Of a stretch of DNA of 64,000 nucleotides, positions 12,001 to 24,275 are shown piece by piece (within the stretch, counting starts at the first letter, position 1; every line of letters starts with the position of its first letter). Origin of the DNA: Lichenostomus cassidix (taxonomy: Eukaryota; Chordata; Aves; Passeriformes; Meliphagidae); assembly GCA_008360975.2 (NCBI GenBank), contig CM039180.1, positions 14,723,122 to 14,787,121 of the forward strand, in the 5' to 3' direction. A program made the translations under genes and the position numbers. Below the pieces are notes generated by a model. That model was not told the origin of the DNA, made no database searches, and worked only from the letters and a program-made list of their open reading frames with translations.

Positions 12001-12668
12001 TCAACAGAAGAGCTGCAGAAATTATCACACCAACCACCTGAGCTTGCAAAAGCAGTGTCTTGAAAAGCCTTTAGTTTAAGGTGACACTTTAACAATCACA
12101 TGTGAGAAATCAGCTGGGCCTGGCCTACGTTTCCTATGCTGTACAAGAGTCCTGTGGGCCACAGAACCAAGGCTGGCGCTGTGGTTTTCTCATGGGGTGT
12201 CCATACCCTCAGGAAGGATCCCTCTCCACCTGCTGCCACTTAACAGATGCGAGGAGGAATGAAGATTTCTCCTCCATTTAGCCACCTCAGGACACCTGGC
12301 TGCTCCCTCACAAGAGGTATGGGTGCCAGCTTTGCCCTGGGAAGTTGATCTCTTGGATTAGGCAGCTGGGGACAGTGGCACCCTACAGATCAACAGTGAT
12401 AGGAACAGCATATGCATGGTCTTAGGCACTGGCAGCCACTCCATTCTAGTATTTTCTCATCTCAACCTACACATCTGTTCATGGACTAATTAGAGGCAGC
12501 AAAAGAATTCAAGCCTCTTTTGTGCCATACTTACAATAAAAGCACATGGTAGCTTTATTTTATCTGTACTGCATTAAAAGATGCCAGTGAAAAATGCAGT
12601 CTGGATCTGGCACAGGTGCAGCAAAAGTACATGGAACATCTTTGCTGCTGGAAAAGGATAATTGTCAG
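9025..12668. other. Non-coding unique DNA, no gene seen
   Basis: This is AT-rich DNA with short chance frames. A minus-strand frame at 9407-9631 contains HIGSLCTAEGKLMANNTKG, faintly like the linker before the CR1 reverse transcriptase, but it is too weak to call. GC-richer patches at 10480-10830 and 11110-11300 carry overlapping frames without domains. A perfect palindrome lies at 10074-10093. Confidence 0.5.
10074..10093. repeat. 20-bp perfect palindrome
   Basis: ATTAATATGGCCATATTAAT is its own reverse complement over all 20 bases, with no spacer. Its centre is the GGCC/ATGGCCAT core. It sits in AT-rich non-coding DNA just after an A-rich run. It may be a chance event or a dimeric protein-binding site. 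Confidence 0.9.
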
Positions 12669-13229
12669 TGTGCTGTATTTGGCTGGGGTAGAGCTAATTT
12701 TCTTCATAGTAGCTGGTATGGGGCTATGTTGTGCATTTGTGCTGGAAACAGTGCAGACAATTCAGGAATGTTTTAGTCACTGCTGAGTTTAGACAGAGTC
12801 AATGCCTTTTCTGTCCCTCACCCCACCCCAGTGAGGAGGCTGGGGGTGCACAAGGAGTTGGGAGGGGACACAACCAGGACAGATGACCACAAATGACCCA
12901 GAGGATATTCCAGACCATGTGGCATCATATAGAGCTGGGAGAAGAAGAAGGAAGGGGCAGAGGCAGTCAGAATGATGGCATTTGTCTTCCCAAGTCATTG
13001 CTATGCATGATGGAGCCCTGCTTTCCTGGGGATGGCTGAACACCTGCCTGCCCATGGGAAGGGATGAATTAATTCCTTGTTTTGCTCTGCTTGTGCACAC
13101 AGCTTTTCCTTTGCCTATTAAACTGTCTTTATCTCAACCCACAAGTTTTCTTGCTTTTACCCTTCTGATTTTCTCTTCCATCCCACCATGAGTGGCTTCG
13201 TGGGGCTGAGTTGTCAGCTGGGGTTGACA
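12669..13229 (+). mobile_element. Solo LTR of an avian endogenous retrovirus
   Basis: The segment begins TGTGCTGTATTTGGCTGGGG and ends CAGCTGGGGTTGACA, and both ends match a common avian LTR class. Internal landmarks appear in the right order: GAGCTAATTTTCTTC near the start, TGCTGGAAACAGTG, GGGGGTGCACAAGGAGTTGGG, a worn TATA region (CATATAGAGCTGGG, 12926-12939), GTCTTCCCAAGTCATTG, TGGAGCCCTGCTTTCCTGG, CTGAACACCTGCCTGCCCA, the ATTAAA polyadenylation signal and TATCTCAACCCACAAGTTTT. No retroviral coding sequence flanks it on either side, so it is a solo LTR formed by recombination between the two LTRs of a provirus. No convincing target-site duplication is visible. Three TGACA copies (13225-13239) overlap the 3' junction and obscure the exact end. 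Confidence 0.92.
13117..13122 (+). promoter_or_regulatory. LTR polyadenylation signal ATTAAA
   Basis: ATTAAA follows TTTTCCTTTGCCT and precedes CTGTCTTTATCTCAACCC, the position of the polyadenylation hexamer in this LTR class. It would mark the R region of the LTR. Any present activity is unknown. Confidence 0.6.
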
Positions 13230-16200
13230 TGACATGACATGGCATTTGAAGAATTCCCTAACTCCATGTACTTTGTCAAGTTATGGGAAAGCAATTCTGT
13301 CTGAGGGAGATTGTAGCTCAGTTGGTGATATGATACAGGCTTTTAGGAAAGAAAAAGAAATAAAAATACAAGTCTTAAGTTAACATAAGAAGTTTGATGA
13401 GAACCAATGCTACATGCCACTCAACTGTTAGCAGTGGGTTTGGTAAACTTGCTGAAGGGGAGGTTTCATATCTGTGTTTTGACATTTCCTAAAAGCGACT
13501 GTAACAAAATTACAGCCTTGTTGTAATGCATCCACCGCCTTTCAATTCTATCTTTTCAAACTGCATGAGAGACACCTGGCTTAATTTATGCAAAATGCCC
13601 TATGTGAAGCAGTATTTTGGTACACAGAAGTTAGAAAATAACCTTACTTAAGAAATCATATTTTCTGATTAGTTTTTCAGATACACTTTTTGCTAATTGA
13701 GTGTCTATTCCTTGCAGCTGGAAGACAAGAAATGCCTGAAAACCTGTTCCATTTGTGAGAAGCAGGAGGAAAGGATGGATCTGGCTGAGCTGGGGTTTAC
13801 CAGGGTTGCTTATGCTCAGTACACATTGGCAGCCCATCGGTTCTGAGATCAAATTAGGAGCTTTGTGTGTGGAGCCAGGAATAGTTCAGCAGTGGGTGCG
13901 TGACAGGCCACCACCTCCTACAGATGCCCAAACATCTTGTGCTGGAGAATGGATGGAAAGCCCACAGGTACCCCACAGCAGGTGCTGGGACTTGGCATTC
14001 ACACCAAAGCTTCTGCAAAAGATGGATTGTGATTTCATTTGTAAGCCTAATCAGATAGTAAAATAAAACCAGAGAATCAGCATAATTAATTCAAATCTAT
14101 GTCTGGCAAACAGGTTCTCTGTATGAGCCATCTTTTAAGTCAGCATAAATTGAAGGTTAAGCTGGCCTGCCCCATTGTAATCAAAGCAACCCATGGGCGG
14201 CTTAATTTTAATTACAGCTCCTGGGGACCATTTAGGTGCTACTCTGGATGCTGCCTAGGCTTCATAAAGATGATTATTAAAGTTGTCAGTCACAGATCAT
14301 GGAAGTTCATAAGCGTGGAAAGAATTGATTGATACCAGCTTGTCCCTATCCAGAGCATAAGGAGGATTAATAAAAAGCAATGTAAAGAGCCATCTTGGAT
14401 CTGTAAAGCATTTTAGAGTTCTGCTTAAAAGTCTCTATATAAATGCAAGTGATTATTCGTGATTTGGCTGAATGAAGAGGAAGAATGCTTGAAAATGAGG
14501 CACTAAAAATATTGCCTTTCAGATGTGGAGGCTGAAAGATGACAGTAAACTTCCTTCCCTAGCCTTGCCCTGATATCTGGGCTCAGGGACAGCAAAGGGC
14601 CTTCTGTAAAATTGCAGGATCTACCCTAGGGGTATGAGGAATGGCTGAGGAATGGTTCATGCTGGATCACTTATAAACCTAAAAAGAAACTAAACATCTC
14701 TCATGAGCTGATCAGTGAAGTACTCCCTGCTATCACTGGGAAAGATGGAAGAGCAACTCAGCCATCTGTTTGGCTTTTTGGCCACCTCTGTGGGGAGCAG
14801 CTGGCACCCAGGCAGGATGAAGAAGGGACATAGGCAATCAGATTAAGAAGATGCCTAAACTGTCGGTATCTAAACTTGCCAAGATGAGCCCTGACCTATA
14901 TCCCAAGCTACCCACGAGCCAGCACAGAAATCCACTGTTGGGGATGGGAATGTGGCTGGCCCCACAGCAGTGGGGCAAAGGAGCCATTCAGCCCTTTCCC
15001 ATCACCCTGTATAGATGAAAGGTTACTTTTGTTCATCAGAACCCTCAGATTCTGTTCAAACAAAACCCCAAGGCTGCTGTGCCCTTGCTAGACAGAAACA
15101 TTTTCATAGGAGCAAGTGCTGTAAAGCACAACAGAAGGCTGCAGGACCTGCCCTTCTGTGCAATCTAAAATCAATTATTAATGGCAAATAGGAATCTGAT
15201 AATGCACATGTAATGCAATATATATTAAGAGCTGTACACACATGAGATAGAAAATGGATAATGTTTGTGATTCTTTAAAAAGGCAATTGCTGTCACTTTT
15301 GTTTGACATTTCCGTGCACGGCCCTCCGAAGGGAAGAGGCTGTTTATTCTCTGTACTTCAAGGAAAGGAGACGAACATTTTTCTCATACTTTCTGCTCAC
15401 TGGGTTTCCTCACGAATTGCAGACACTCAATAATTTCAGGTTAATAGGAAGTGATAACTCAGAGCCCAAGTCATTCCTCTTGCAAATGCTAATGTTAATC
15501 TATAAATAAAACATACATTGTAAAGAAAAAACTCTGTGATAGGGAATAGCAGCCAGCCTGCTCTTAAATCTTCAAAACTGGAATGTGGTGCACTGTGAAA
15601 CACTTTGGGGTGATGGGCACAAGAAGCATGCCATGTCCCAGCTCCCCCTGTGCCAGCAGGGGGAGAGGGCTCCACTGCCCCATACCACTGCCCCATCAAG
15701 GGACAGGGACAGATTCCATCCTTCCTCACTGACTTTCTGGGTGTTTACTGCCTCCATAGTATCTGGAAGCTGGTTAACCACAGTGGGTGAAGTAGGGTGG
15801 CTGAGGAGCTTCTTCTGGCCAGGGTTCAATCAGGTTTTTGCAGACCACCCAGACTCTTGAGCCCAGAGCCAGATAAGCAGCTCACAGCACTTGCCAAATA
15901 TCCCAAATCCCTGTTCAGGCAGGAGGTACACTGCTTCAGCCAGGTGTTCACCACAGCCCTGCAGCCAGATGCTGGCTGGCTCCAACTCTTATGGGCACAG
16001 CTGTGTGCCCCAGCCAGGGCTGCCCAGTACCTGGCTGCCAATTTGGGCAGAGGAGGCAGAGAGAGATACCAAAAGCTGTTTTCCTCCACATCCCTGTGGT
16101 CTTCTTTCGGTGCCTTGTCTGTGATTGGGTGTCTTGGTGGGGAGGGAGGGTGCTGGCAGTGGGATGTTACCATCAGAAGAGAAGGATTAGGATTTTCAGA

Positions 16201-18562
16201 CACAATTTTCCCAGCCCTGAGCAGCAGAGTAATTCAGACACCCAGGCACAAACATGCAAAGTGGTTGCAAAGTTGGTATAGTAACTTTTTAGGTTGCCTT
16301 TAAAAGATTTACCAGAAGTAAGAAAATGTAGGTAGCAAAATGTAAGGCACATGATAAATTGATGAGAACTAGTTCTGAGAAAGAGCAAAGTGATAAATGT
16401 TTAAATAATACATGGGTATTACTAAATGAAGCTTTCTTCAGATTATACCACAAAACAGAAATTTGCATTACTGCCTTTTCCCTACTGGCCACAGAAATGC
16501 TGGGGAGGCAATAAGCAGTTTCAACTCCAAAACCGGACCCTAGCTCACGTGTACTGGTATTGAGGAGAAAATAGCACCCGAGAGCTTTAGCTGCTCAGGG
16601 TATGACTTACTCACCCTTATATAAGTGTTGCTGCTGGTATGGAGAGGCTAAGAGCTGGCTTCATTACACTGCATGTGGGCATTGTCCCATTAATAAAATA
16701 TTTGGAGTAATTCTGACACACAGCTTTGCAGAGAACACGGGAAAGTTATTTTTGTTGAGTACTGAAACGGCTCCTTGGGAGGAGTTTCGCCATAGGAGGT
16801 TGCAGAGAATGCACAGGATTGAAGAGGTGTGTTGTGGAGGTTTCCCACTCCAAAGGTTTTCTTGTCCCAAGGCTTTCCCTCATTGGCTTCAAGAAATTGC
16901 TCACAGAGAAGAATGGCTGTTAGTCGGGGGATGGAGCAGGACATGGGAAACTTCCCAGTGAAGCAGCAGTCAGGCATCCAAAGGGAAATTACTGTCTTCA
17001 TGCAAGACTGCTTTTCTCCCTGCTTGTTTTATTGCTTTATGGAAACATCTGTCAGGCAATAATCTTTGATTTTCATGTTTTCACTGTTGCAGAAGGAAAT
17101 AAGAGCTTTATGACACTGAGACCTAGTCTCTTCTCACATAATCTTTTTGTTTAATGTTTGTGCTGCTTGGGGCAGGGATTGCCTTTCCATTGCATCTGCA
17201 GAGTGCTTTCCTCAGCAGGGACCCGTTCTGTGCCTCCACTGCTAGAAGATATCATAATGAAAATAATTAATAACAATAATAAAATGCCGTTTCTTTCCCT
17301 CCATTACTTGCTCTGTAGGTTGCCTATTAACCTGTCTGAAACTGAGCAAGATAACAACAGCCAGAGCACAGCTGAACCAGACAGGGTGGACATCTCACCA
17401 CTGTCATGCTCCCACTGCAAATAATGATTGAGGAGGTTTATTTTAGGAGTTCCACCACATCCTTTGTGGGACACTATTAAGATTTCACTTTGGAAAGAAA
17501 ATAATCACCTCTTGCCTCAGTGGCTAGCAAGAGGGACCTCAGTACAAAGACCCATCACTTAGATTAACAAAATTTAATAGTAACATGAGTGAATTCTTAG
17601 TCCCTAATGTGCAATAATTGAGGTGGGACACGTTCTAAGACCTTGATTCCAAAATCATTTGGGCAATACCTCTATGATACAAGCACGACACGTGGGTCAA
17701 GCTCTGGAACTTAGTATCAGCAATGATGTCTCTAAAGCAATTGATGTTCCTTGCCTGCTCATGCTGTGGAAATGTTTCCCTTCATGGCACAGCTCCTCCT
17801 TCCCTGCCAGTGCCCCCACGGCTCTGTCAGTCACCCTCAGTAAGTCACAGGAGGGCACCGGAGAACCAGCAATAAAGCAAATGGCTTTCTAGTGAGCACA
17901 GAGGCTCAGGATGAATGTCTGGAGGAACTGTAGCCGGGTACAGCTAAATTAAGAAACACTCTCTGACATGGGAGGCTGACTCATTCACGTGGCACTGAAG
18001 CTGCCTCCATCCCAAACCCCCACCTGGGGATACATGTCGTGTGGTGATTTCGTCACTCTTGCTGAGTCTGGAGGGACAGGCCAGGAGACCACTGGAGTCA
18101 GAAAGCCCCAGGCAGAAGCAGAGAGCTGCCGGTGGTGTCAGAGCCAGCAGCTAGCCCAGGTCTTGGTGGACACTCGGCTAGACACCTGACTGGACAATTC
18201 CATACTGAATTTTACAGCAAGGACTACACAGGTCAGACTCTGCCATGGGGCACTTTCACTACTGCCTGCACAATTTGCTCTACAGTTTAAAGAAGGTGGG
18301 CAACACTCAGCCCATATTTCTTGCACAGATTTTGCAGCTTTGGAGCATGCATGTCCTGCATCAGTTTCTGCTCTCTACCCTGGCAGAGGCATGCTTCTGA
18401 GAGAGGCACAGTGACTTCCCCAGCACAGAGTGAGATGTGCACATGCAGATAAAGCACCTGCTCTGTCACGAATTCTCACTTGGTAATTGAAACATAATCC
18501 TGACCATACAGACCCTCAAAAGCCGCCTGCTCCTCTCTGCAGCTTGAAGCACACACGATTCA
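13230..18562. other. Non-coding unique DNA, no gene seen
   Basis: This stretch contains a tRNA A-box-like string (GTAGCTCAGTTGGTGA, 13313-13328) without a B box, so it is not a tRNA gene. The part at 14095-14480 is AT-rich, with TTAATTTTAATTACAG, CATAAAGATGATTATTAAAG and GATTAATAAAAAGC motifs, and is a candidate conserved non-coding element. The part at 15560-16300 is GC-richer and holds the longest open frame of the window (15797-16303, 168 codons), overlapped by frames on both strands and without recognisable domains. No exon or CpG island is apparent. Confidence 0.5.
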
Positions 18563-18643
18563 CAGCCTCCCAGGTGGATACTGCCTAGATTAGTGCTATT
18601 CAATAGCTGTATCAATAACTTGGAAAATGGGAAAATATGCACA
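18563..18643 (+). pseudogene. Old CR1 reverse-transcriptase fragment
   Basis: One forward frame reads RWILPRLVLFNSCINNLENG followed by KICT. This lines up with the CR1 reverse-transcriptase segment GSVLGPVLFNIFINDLDEG followed by IECT, which precedes the catalytic ADD box. The LVLFN-x-x-IN-x-L spacing is kept. The expected FADDTKL motif downstream is not recognisable, nor is upstream reverse transcriptase. It is a short, very diverged relic, and a chance match remains possible given the length. Confidence 0.45.
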
Positions 18644-18835
18644 GTATGTGTTCCTGGGAAAGTGGGTAGTTAGCCCCAGTCTGGTGAGCCACAGGGGAGT
18701 CATACAGAGCTTGTTACACTTTCTGACAGCCCAAATTCACTTGGTAGATTACCACCACTTATGTTTAGTTGAATCTCAGGTTCAGTGTTTTTAAAATGCT
18801 ACTGGAAAATCACAAATGTGTTTCCAAGGATAACC

Positions 18836-18858
18836 AAAAAAAAAAAAAAAAAAAAAAC
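18836..18858 (+). repeat. A23 homopolymer followed by C-rich run
   Basis: There are 23 consecutive adenines, followed by CCAACCCCCCCAAC. CR1 elements do not end in poly(A), so this is not the tail of the CR1 relic 200 bp upstream. I see no recognisable messenger sequence before it, so a processed pseudogene is not supported. Confidence 0.9.
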
Positions 18859-21095
18859 CAACCCCCCCAACTATATTAATGAGAGATTAAAGAAAAAGAA
18901 GTTCCGTTTTAAAAATTGTGTGCTGTAAGGCTAAGGAACAACATGCTCTTTGTCTGCAGAGACTTGGAGACTTTTTTTCCTTGGCTGCTTTATATTTCCC
19001 TTGAGCAAAACCTATTGGAGCAGTCGCTGAAAGTGATGGGAGGAAAAACAGAGTTGCTGCCTGTTACTATAATCTGCAGAGAGGGGGAAGATTGGCTTTG
19101 GTCAAATCCCTGGAGGAGACAAGGTACCCTCTGAGGGGATGGCACAGTCCCCTCTTCCCAGGGAAGGCCTTCAAACAGAGGGTGTTGGGACACTAGAGGA
19201 ATTTTCCCCAGCTCAACAACAATTATCAGAGTGAAAAGGCCAAGGACCAGTGACACCCCTAGAGCAATATCATCAGTCACCTCTCTCAGTGCCTTGTTCT
19301 TGGCCTCAGCACCAGAAGTTCCCTCTTAAAGCATTGCCATGTCCTCAGGCAAGACACCTTGTGTAAATCTTTGGATGAAAATAATTAGCCATTAGAAGCA
19401 TGCACCTAGAAATACAAGAGCATTTGTGTCAGCAGAGAGTGTTAAATCAAAGGTGAGTACCTGCCTAGATGTTTTCTAGTGCAATGAAGGATGCAGAAGA
19501 GGTTCAGGAACTCTTTACTGAAACCCCATGGCTGTGTGTGAAGAGCATGACACATGGTAAAAATGGTCCCTTGTGGCCTTGAAGGAGATTTTCCTGAGAC
19601 CAAGTGCTAAAAATTGAGCAGAGAAACATGGAAAGTGTGTGAGGGAAAGAATGAAGTTCAGTGTCCAACGAGCTCACTGTGTCATCTCCTCTGTACTCCG
19701 GAGTCGGGTTTGCCTTCAGGTAAAAAGGGAGCAATGAGGTGCTCTGAACTGCTCAGTCCAAAGCCACAGGCAGAGCAGCTGAGATGACTGTGAGATTTCA
19801 AAGCTTCTGAAAGGGACAGGAGAGAAACTTTGCAGATTAAAATCCTTGTGTATGCAGTAACTACATTCTCAAAACCACTTCAATGAGAAGAATTCATGTC
19901 AGAGGACAGATTTCAAAAGTTATTTAAGCATCTGAAGAGGCAGTGAGGTTCTTCATGTCAATTTTTAACAACCCCATTGATGTCCCTCCATCCCCATAGT
20001 TTCCCCAGTACAGCTTCTCCTGGGGAGCCAATGCAAGCAAATCTCTGTGACTGAGCCTGATACTAAGGGATGCACAAAGTTGGAGCCATGTTATCATATG
20101 GACTAATTAGAACTGAGAGAACTGTGGGTATTAAAATCAGCAAGGTACTATCAGAAAGGTACTTGTTTGGGAATCACATCATAGCTTTCCATCTGCAATG
20201 ACTCACAACACAAAGGACAGCAGACAGCAGCAGTGCTAGTGTGCATCTAAGGCAAAACAGAGTTGAGGGTGAACATACAGCTTGGTCCAGAAGCCGTAAA
20301 CAAAACAACAGTCACAATAAGATCCAAATATATTTGGCACAAGGGGCAAAATCTTTTATTTGCAATCAAAGCAGTTTACTTTATGAAAGGGTGACACTTC
20401 TACCATTAAAAAATAGCACAAAGAAAACAGCAGGACAAAGCTCTCAAGAGAAGCATCATGTCAATACACTTGCAAAGCAATGTTCACCATGAGATTGGTT
20501 TGTGACATAGGAAATAAATGAACTAATAATGTGTTTCAAAACAGATACTGGAAATGAGGGCAATGTAATCATAGCAAACACATATAAAACCAATTAGTGA
20601 CAATCTGATTCTAAGGCAAAGAGTTCGGCTTGTTTTGTACATTGGGCCCAATCACAAGCTGATCTACCAGAAAGATATTAGCAAAGAGGTATAAGAGACA
20701 TTACTTTTGTGTGGGTTTTTATTTTTTAATAGCAGGGGAATTCTTCCATGCTCGGGGTTCAATGCCTACAAATGGTGATACACAAATGGGTACATCTTCT
20801 GAATAGGTGACAAAATCCATTCTTACAAAATGAAGTACAAAAATACTTAATGAACTGAGATACATTAGGTACATAGAATATCACATTGATATTAATCCCA
20901 TGAAAACACACATCGTGTGAAATCCCATAGCACTGAGAAACAGAAACAAAAAGAAAACATAGGTGGATGGAAAAGTTAGTTGTAAATTAGTAACTTTCGC
21001 TAAACTATATGCTCGCCAAAATAAAACCAAATACATTCCTAAGTGGGAGGTTTAAATGTGAACAGTGCCCCAGAAGAACAACCAGGGCCAGCTTC

Positions 21096-21119
21096 AAAAA
21101 AAAAAAAAAAAAAAAAAAA
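21096..21119 (+). repeat. A24 homopolymer
   Basis: There are 24 consecutive adenines after GGGCCAGCTTC. No coding sequence or polyadenylation signal is recognisable immediately upstream, so it is listed as simple repeat only. Length variation between individuals is likely. Confidence 0.9.
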
Positions 21120-23455
21120 GAAGTAATTCTGACCCTATGGCAAAGGTTATGCAAAGTGAGCATCTTCAATTCCCTGCTTACAAGGCAGATGTCTGGAACT
21201 CTCCCAGCACTCAGCCTGGCTGCCGCAGCTGCCGCCTAGGAAGTCCTAGAGGGGAAATGTGAGTCAGGAGCTGATCTGTTGATATATATACTGGAAAAAC
21301 ATTGGCACCTTTCAGGAAAGCACTTCCAGCCTAGAAGCATAATTTTACATAGATAACCAAAAGAGTAAATAGGCAGATACACATAAATATAATTTTTTAG
21401 AAATTATGGCATTGTTTCACATGTAATTCTGGGCTGGCACCTTATTCTGTCTCATAGAGAACAGAAATAAAAGTGTACTTCATAGGCTCACATTCATCTG
21501 GAGGTTGGTAAGAAGAAATCACAGCCTAAATAAGACAGAGAATTAAGGTTTCAAAAACTGAAAGTTCACTAAGTGCTGGAAACAGATTATCATGGCATTT
21601 CTGAGCAGCCTTACCCGCAAAGATGCCCTTCAGTCCAACTGCAAGCCAGTGGCCTTATGGTGATTAGTTATAGAGCAAGAGGAGTATTTTTATACATTGC
21701 TGATACTGAGTGAAATTTTATTAATTAACAATTATGTCAACTAACATCACAGTGGTCCCTCCTGTCCCTAAACTCAGTTTTATTGCATCCAGTTCTCAAA
21801 TTCATTAAATCCCTTTCCCCTTGACAATGGCAGGAAGAGGTGGGATGTTTTGTTGGTGTTTTGGAATTTAAACTCAGCAGCACACAATAGATCACTGCAG
21901 ACAGTGCTCCAGGATGAGGACCATGGAGCCCATGGCTTGTGTGACATTTCTTAGGCACATGTCACAGCTTCACAATTCACTGCCAAACAGGTTTGCAGAA
22001 ATATTAACACAATGCACAGCTTGATTTAGAGAGGTCCACGTGATGGTTCGTTGTATTTCATTACTCTGACTCATGTCTTGTGTGAGGATCCAGAGAGAAA
22101 AGCCACTCTGGGCTTCATGTCATGTCACAGAAGAAAAGGTCCCAGTCTTGTAAAAGGTACATTCAGCTGTGTCTGACAAACCTGGGCTCTGCTCTTGGCT
22201 CACAGGGTGAGACAAAGAGAGTCCCTCATCATCCTTCACTTTACCTTCCTTGCCTCTAACACTGATATCAGCCTCCCTTTGCAAAGTTTTTTCAATGCAT
22301 TAATGAGGAAACTCTATATAAGTTCATCAAAGATCATCTCAACTGCATTGTCTGTGATTCTTCTTCAGCAGCTTTTTGGTGCCTTTTCTTTTCCTATAGT
22401 TTTGACATCTTGTTCAGCCTCTGAATCTTATTTTTCTCTCTTTTCATCAGAACAGTGTATTAAGGCACTTCTCCCTTCTGCATGATGAAATGCTTTGCTA
22501 GGCAAACTATATAATAAAGGGATTCTGATGGGTGCTCTGTAGTAGAAGATTAGTAATTTAAAGTACCTTATTAAATTTAGTATCTATATAAACATTTTTC
22601 TGTGAGGATGTTTGAATTAAAATGTGTGAGTTACTGCTCAGAAAAAGAAATTAAACACTAATCTTTTGAAAAAATGACAAAAAAACTGCCCTAATATTTC
22701 CTAATATTTTGTATTGTACCAGGTCCCATCATTTTGACACAGTTTTTCATTCTATTTAAATTAGAACAGAAGAATCAATGCATCAAACATTCCTGAACTT
22801 AATTTTATGTTGACCAGGACAAAAGGTTTTCACTTCAACAGGCACTAATCTTTGTCTTTCCCAGTGGGCATCATATTAGATAAATTATATTTTGGGATCT
22901 CATACTCTTTTTGCTTCCTTTTGGCACCAGCATACCATTGGATTACCTCTCTCATGTCCCATTTCAAGATTTTCCTGATTGCCAGGGCACTGCAGTGGAA
23001 GGGAAAACTAATCAAGAATATTTCAGGTTAACTGACGGAGGGATTTTGTTTTCCAGTGGAATATACAGAAGTAAAATTCATGTGGAAAATGTCGATTTTC
23101 TGTGAAACACTTTGTAACCCCTCGTGTGCAGAGCAGTGTGGTGGTGGCTCCCATGTGGCTGCAGTGGGGACAGGCAGAGCTCCCTGGAGCAGCTCCTCTC
23201 CCCTGGCAGCAGTGCCAGCCTGCTCCTGTCCCTCTCAATGCACAGGAATCCAGCATTTTTCATATTCATTTTTTTCCACTGCTTGACATTTCAGTCCCTT
23301 CCTCAACCACTTTGCCATCATTTTAATTAACAGTCAAGGCATTAGCACAGCCTACATTTTCATGACAGCCCTCAGGGCTGGAAGCAATTAGTTCAAGGCA
23401 GAACTACAACAAATACTGCAAAGTAAAGGCAGAGGCAGACCAGCTCCAAAACAGC

Positions 23456-23471
23456 AAATAATAATAATAAT
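23456..23471 (+). repeat. Short (AAT)n microsatellite
   Basis: About five uninterrupted AAT units occur in AT-rich non-coding DNA. Confidence 0.8.
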
Positions 23472-24275
23472 GCCAAACAAGTTCCAGCCTTCTTCCTTTC
23501 CTATGGTGTTTATCAATTTGTCTCTATGTGCACTTTTTCTCTCCTTCTAAATAATGATTTTCCTGAGGGAACACTAGTGATATAAGTTTCATATTCTAGT
23601 TCAATTCATATTCAGTTAGTATTTTTCTTTCCTGCTTCATATTCATATTTGCAAGAACAAGAACTTCAAGTCAGCCTGCTCAGCTTTTCCTTCCGAAGCT
23701 TGGCAAACAAATGATTTTATTTCCAGAAGTGCTGAGCACCCAGTGGCACCAGCTGAAGTCAGCAGAAGAAATGAGATGCTTTACAGTTCTGAAAACCACA
23801 TCATTTATTTACTGACATCTTAAAGATTTAACAGACAATGTTAGTTTCCTGTTTTTTCTTGACCTAAAATGATAGTGCTGCAAAATTCTTTGAAGCCAGT
23901 TCTCTCAGTAATTTTCCTCCATAATTCTTAAAATTTTCCCAAAAGTGTGAGCCGAAAGGGAGCCTCCATGAACTCGCTGCTCAATGCCCTTTCTTACAAG
24001 GCTCTTACCACCTCTTTACCTGCTGCATTTGGCCCGGGCCTGGCATGATGCTTTAATTTGTTTCCCTGAACCTACTCATACCTTGGCGGCCTGGAGGACT
24101 CCTTTAAATTGTGGGCAGACTCCTTGTGGTTAACAATCCATGGGGAGACACCTTGATTTTCTGGAGGTTTTAGATTCCCAAATGGTCATTTCCATCATTC
24201 ACCCTACCACAGTTAGCAACTCATACCTTCACTCTCTAAGGTGCACATTGATAAAACCTTTATTTGAGGGGTCAA

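Larger units (their letters stand above)
18644..24275. other. Non-coding unique DNA, no gene seen
   Basis: Two A-tracts (18836-18858 and 21096-21119) and a short AAT repeat lie in this stretch. Frames are short and in conflicting orientations. The part at about 23320-23400 (CATCATTTTAATTAACAGTC and neighbours) is AT-rich with a homeodomain-like core, but otherwise unremarkable. I see no gene. Confidence 0.55.

Noticed and set aside
13313..13384. tRNA gene suggested by the A-box string GTAGCTCAGTTGGTGA
   Set aside because: No B box (GGTTCGA-type), no anticodon arm and no closing acceptor stem in the following 70 bases.
15797..16303. 168-codon frame as a gene
   Set aside because: It is in a GC-richer patch open in several frames on both strands, with no domain, signal peptide or repeat of a known family.
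21000..21119. Processed pseudogene ending in the A24 tract
   Set aside because: No coding similarity and no AATAAA-type signal recognisable just before the tract.
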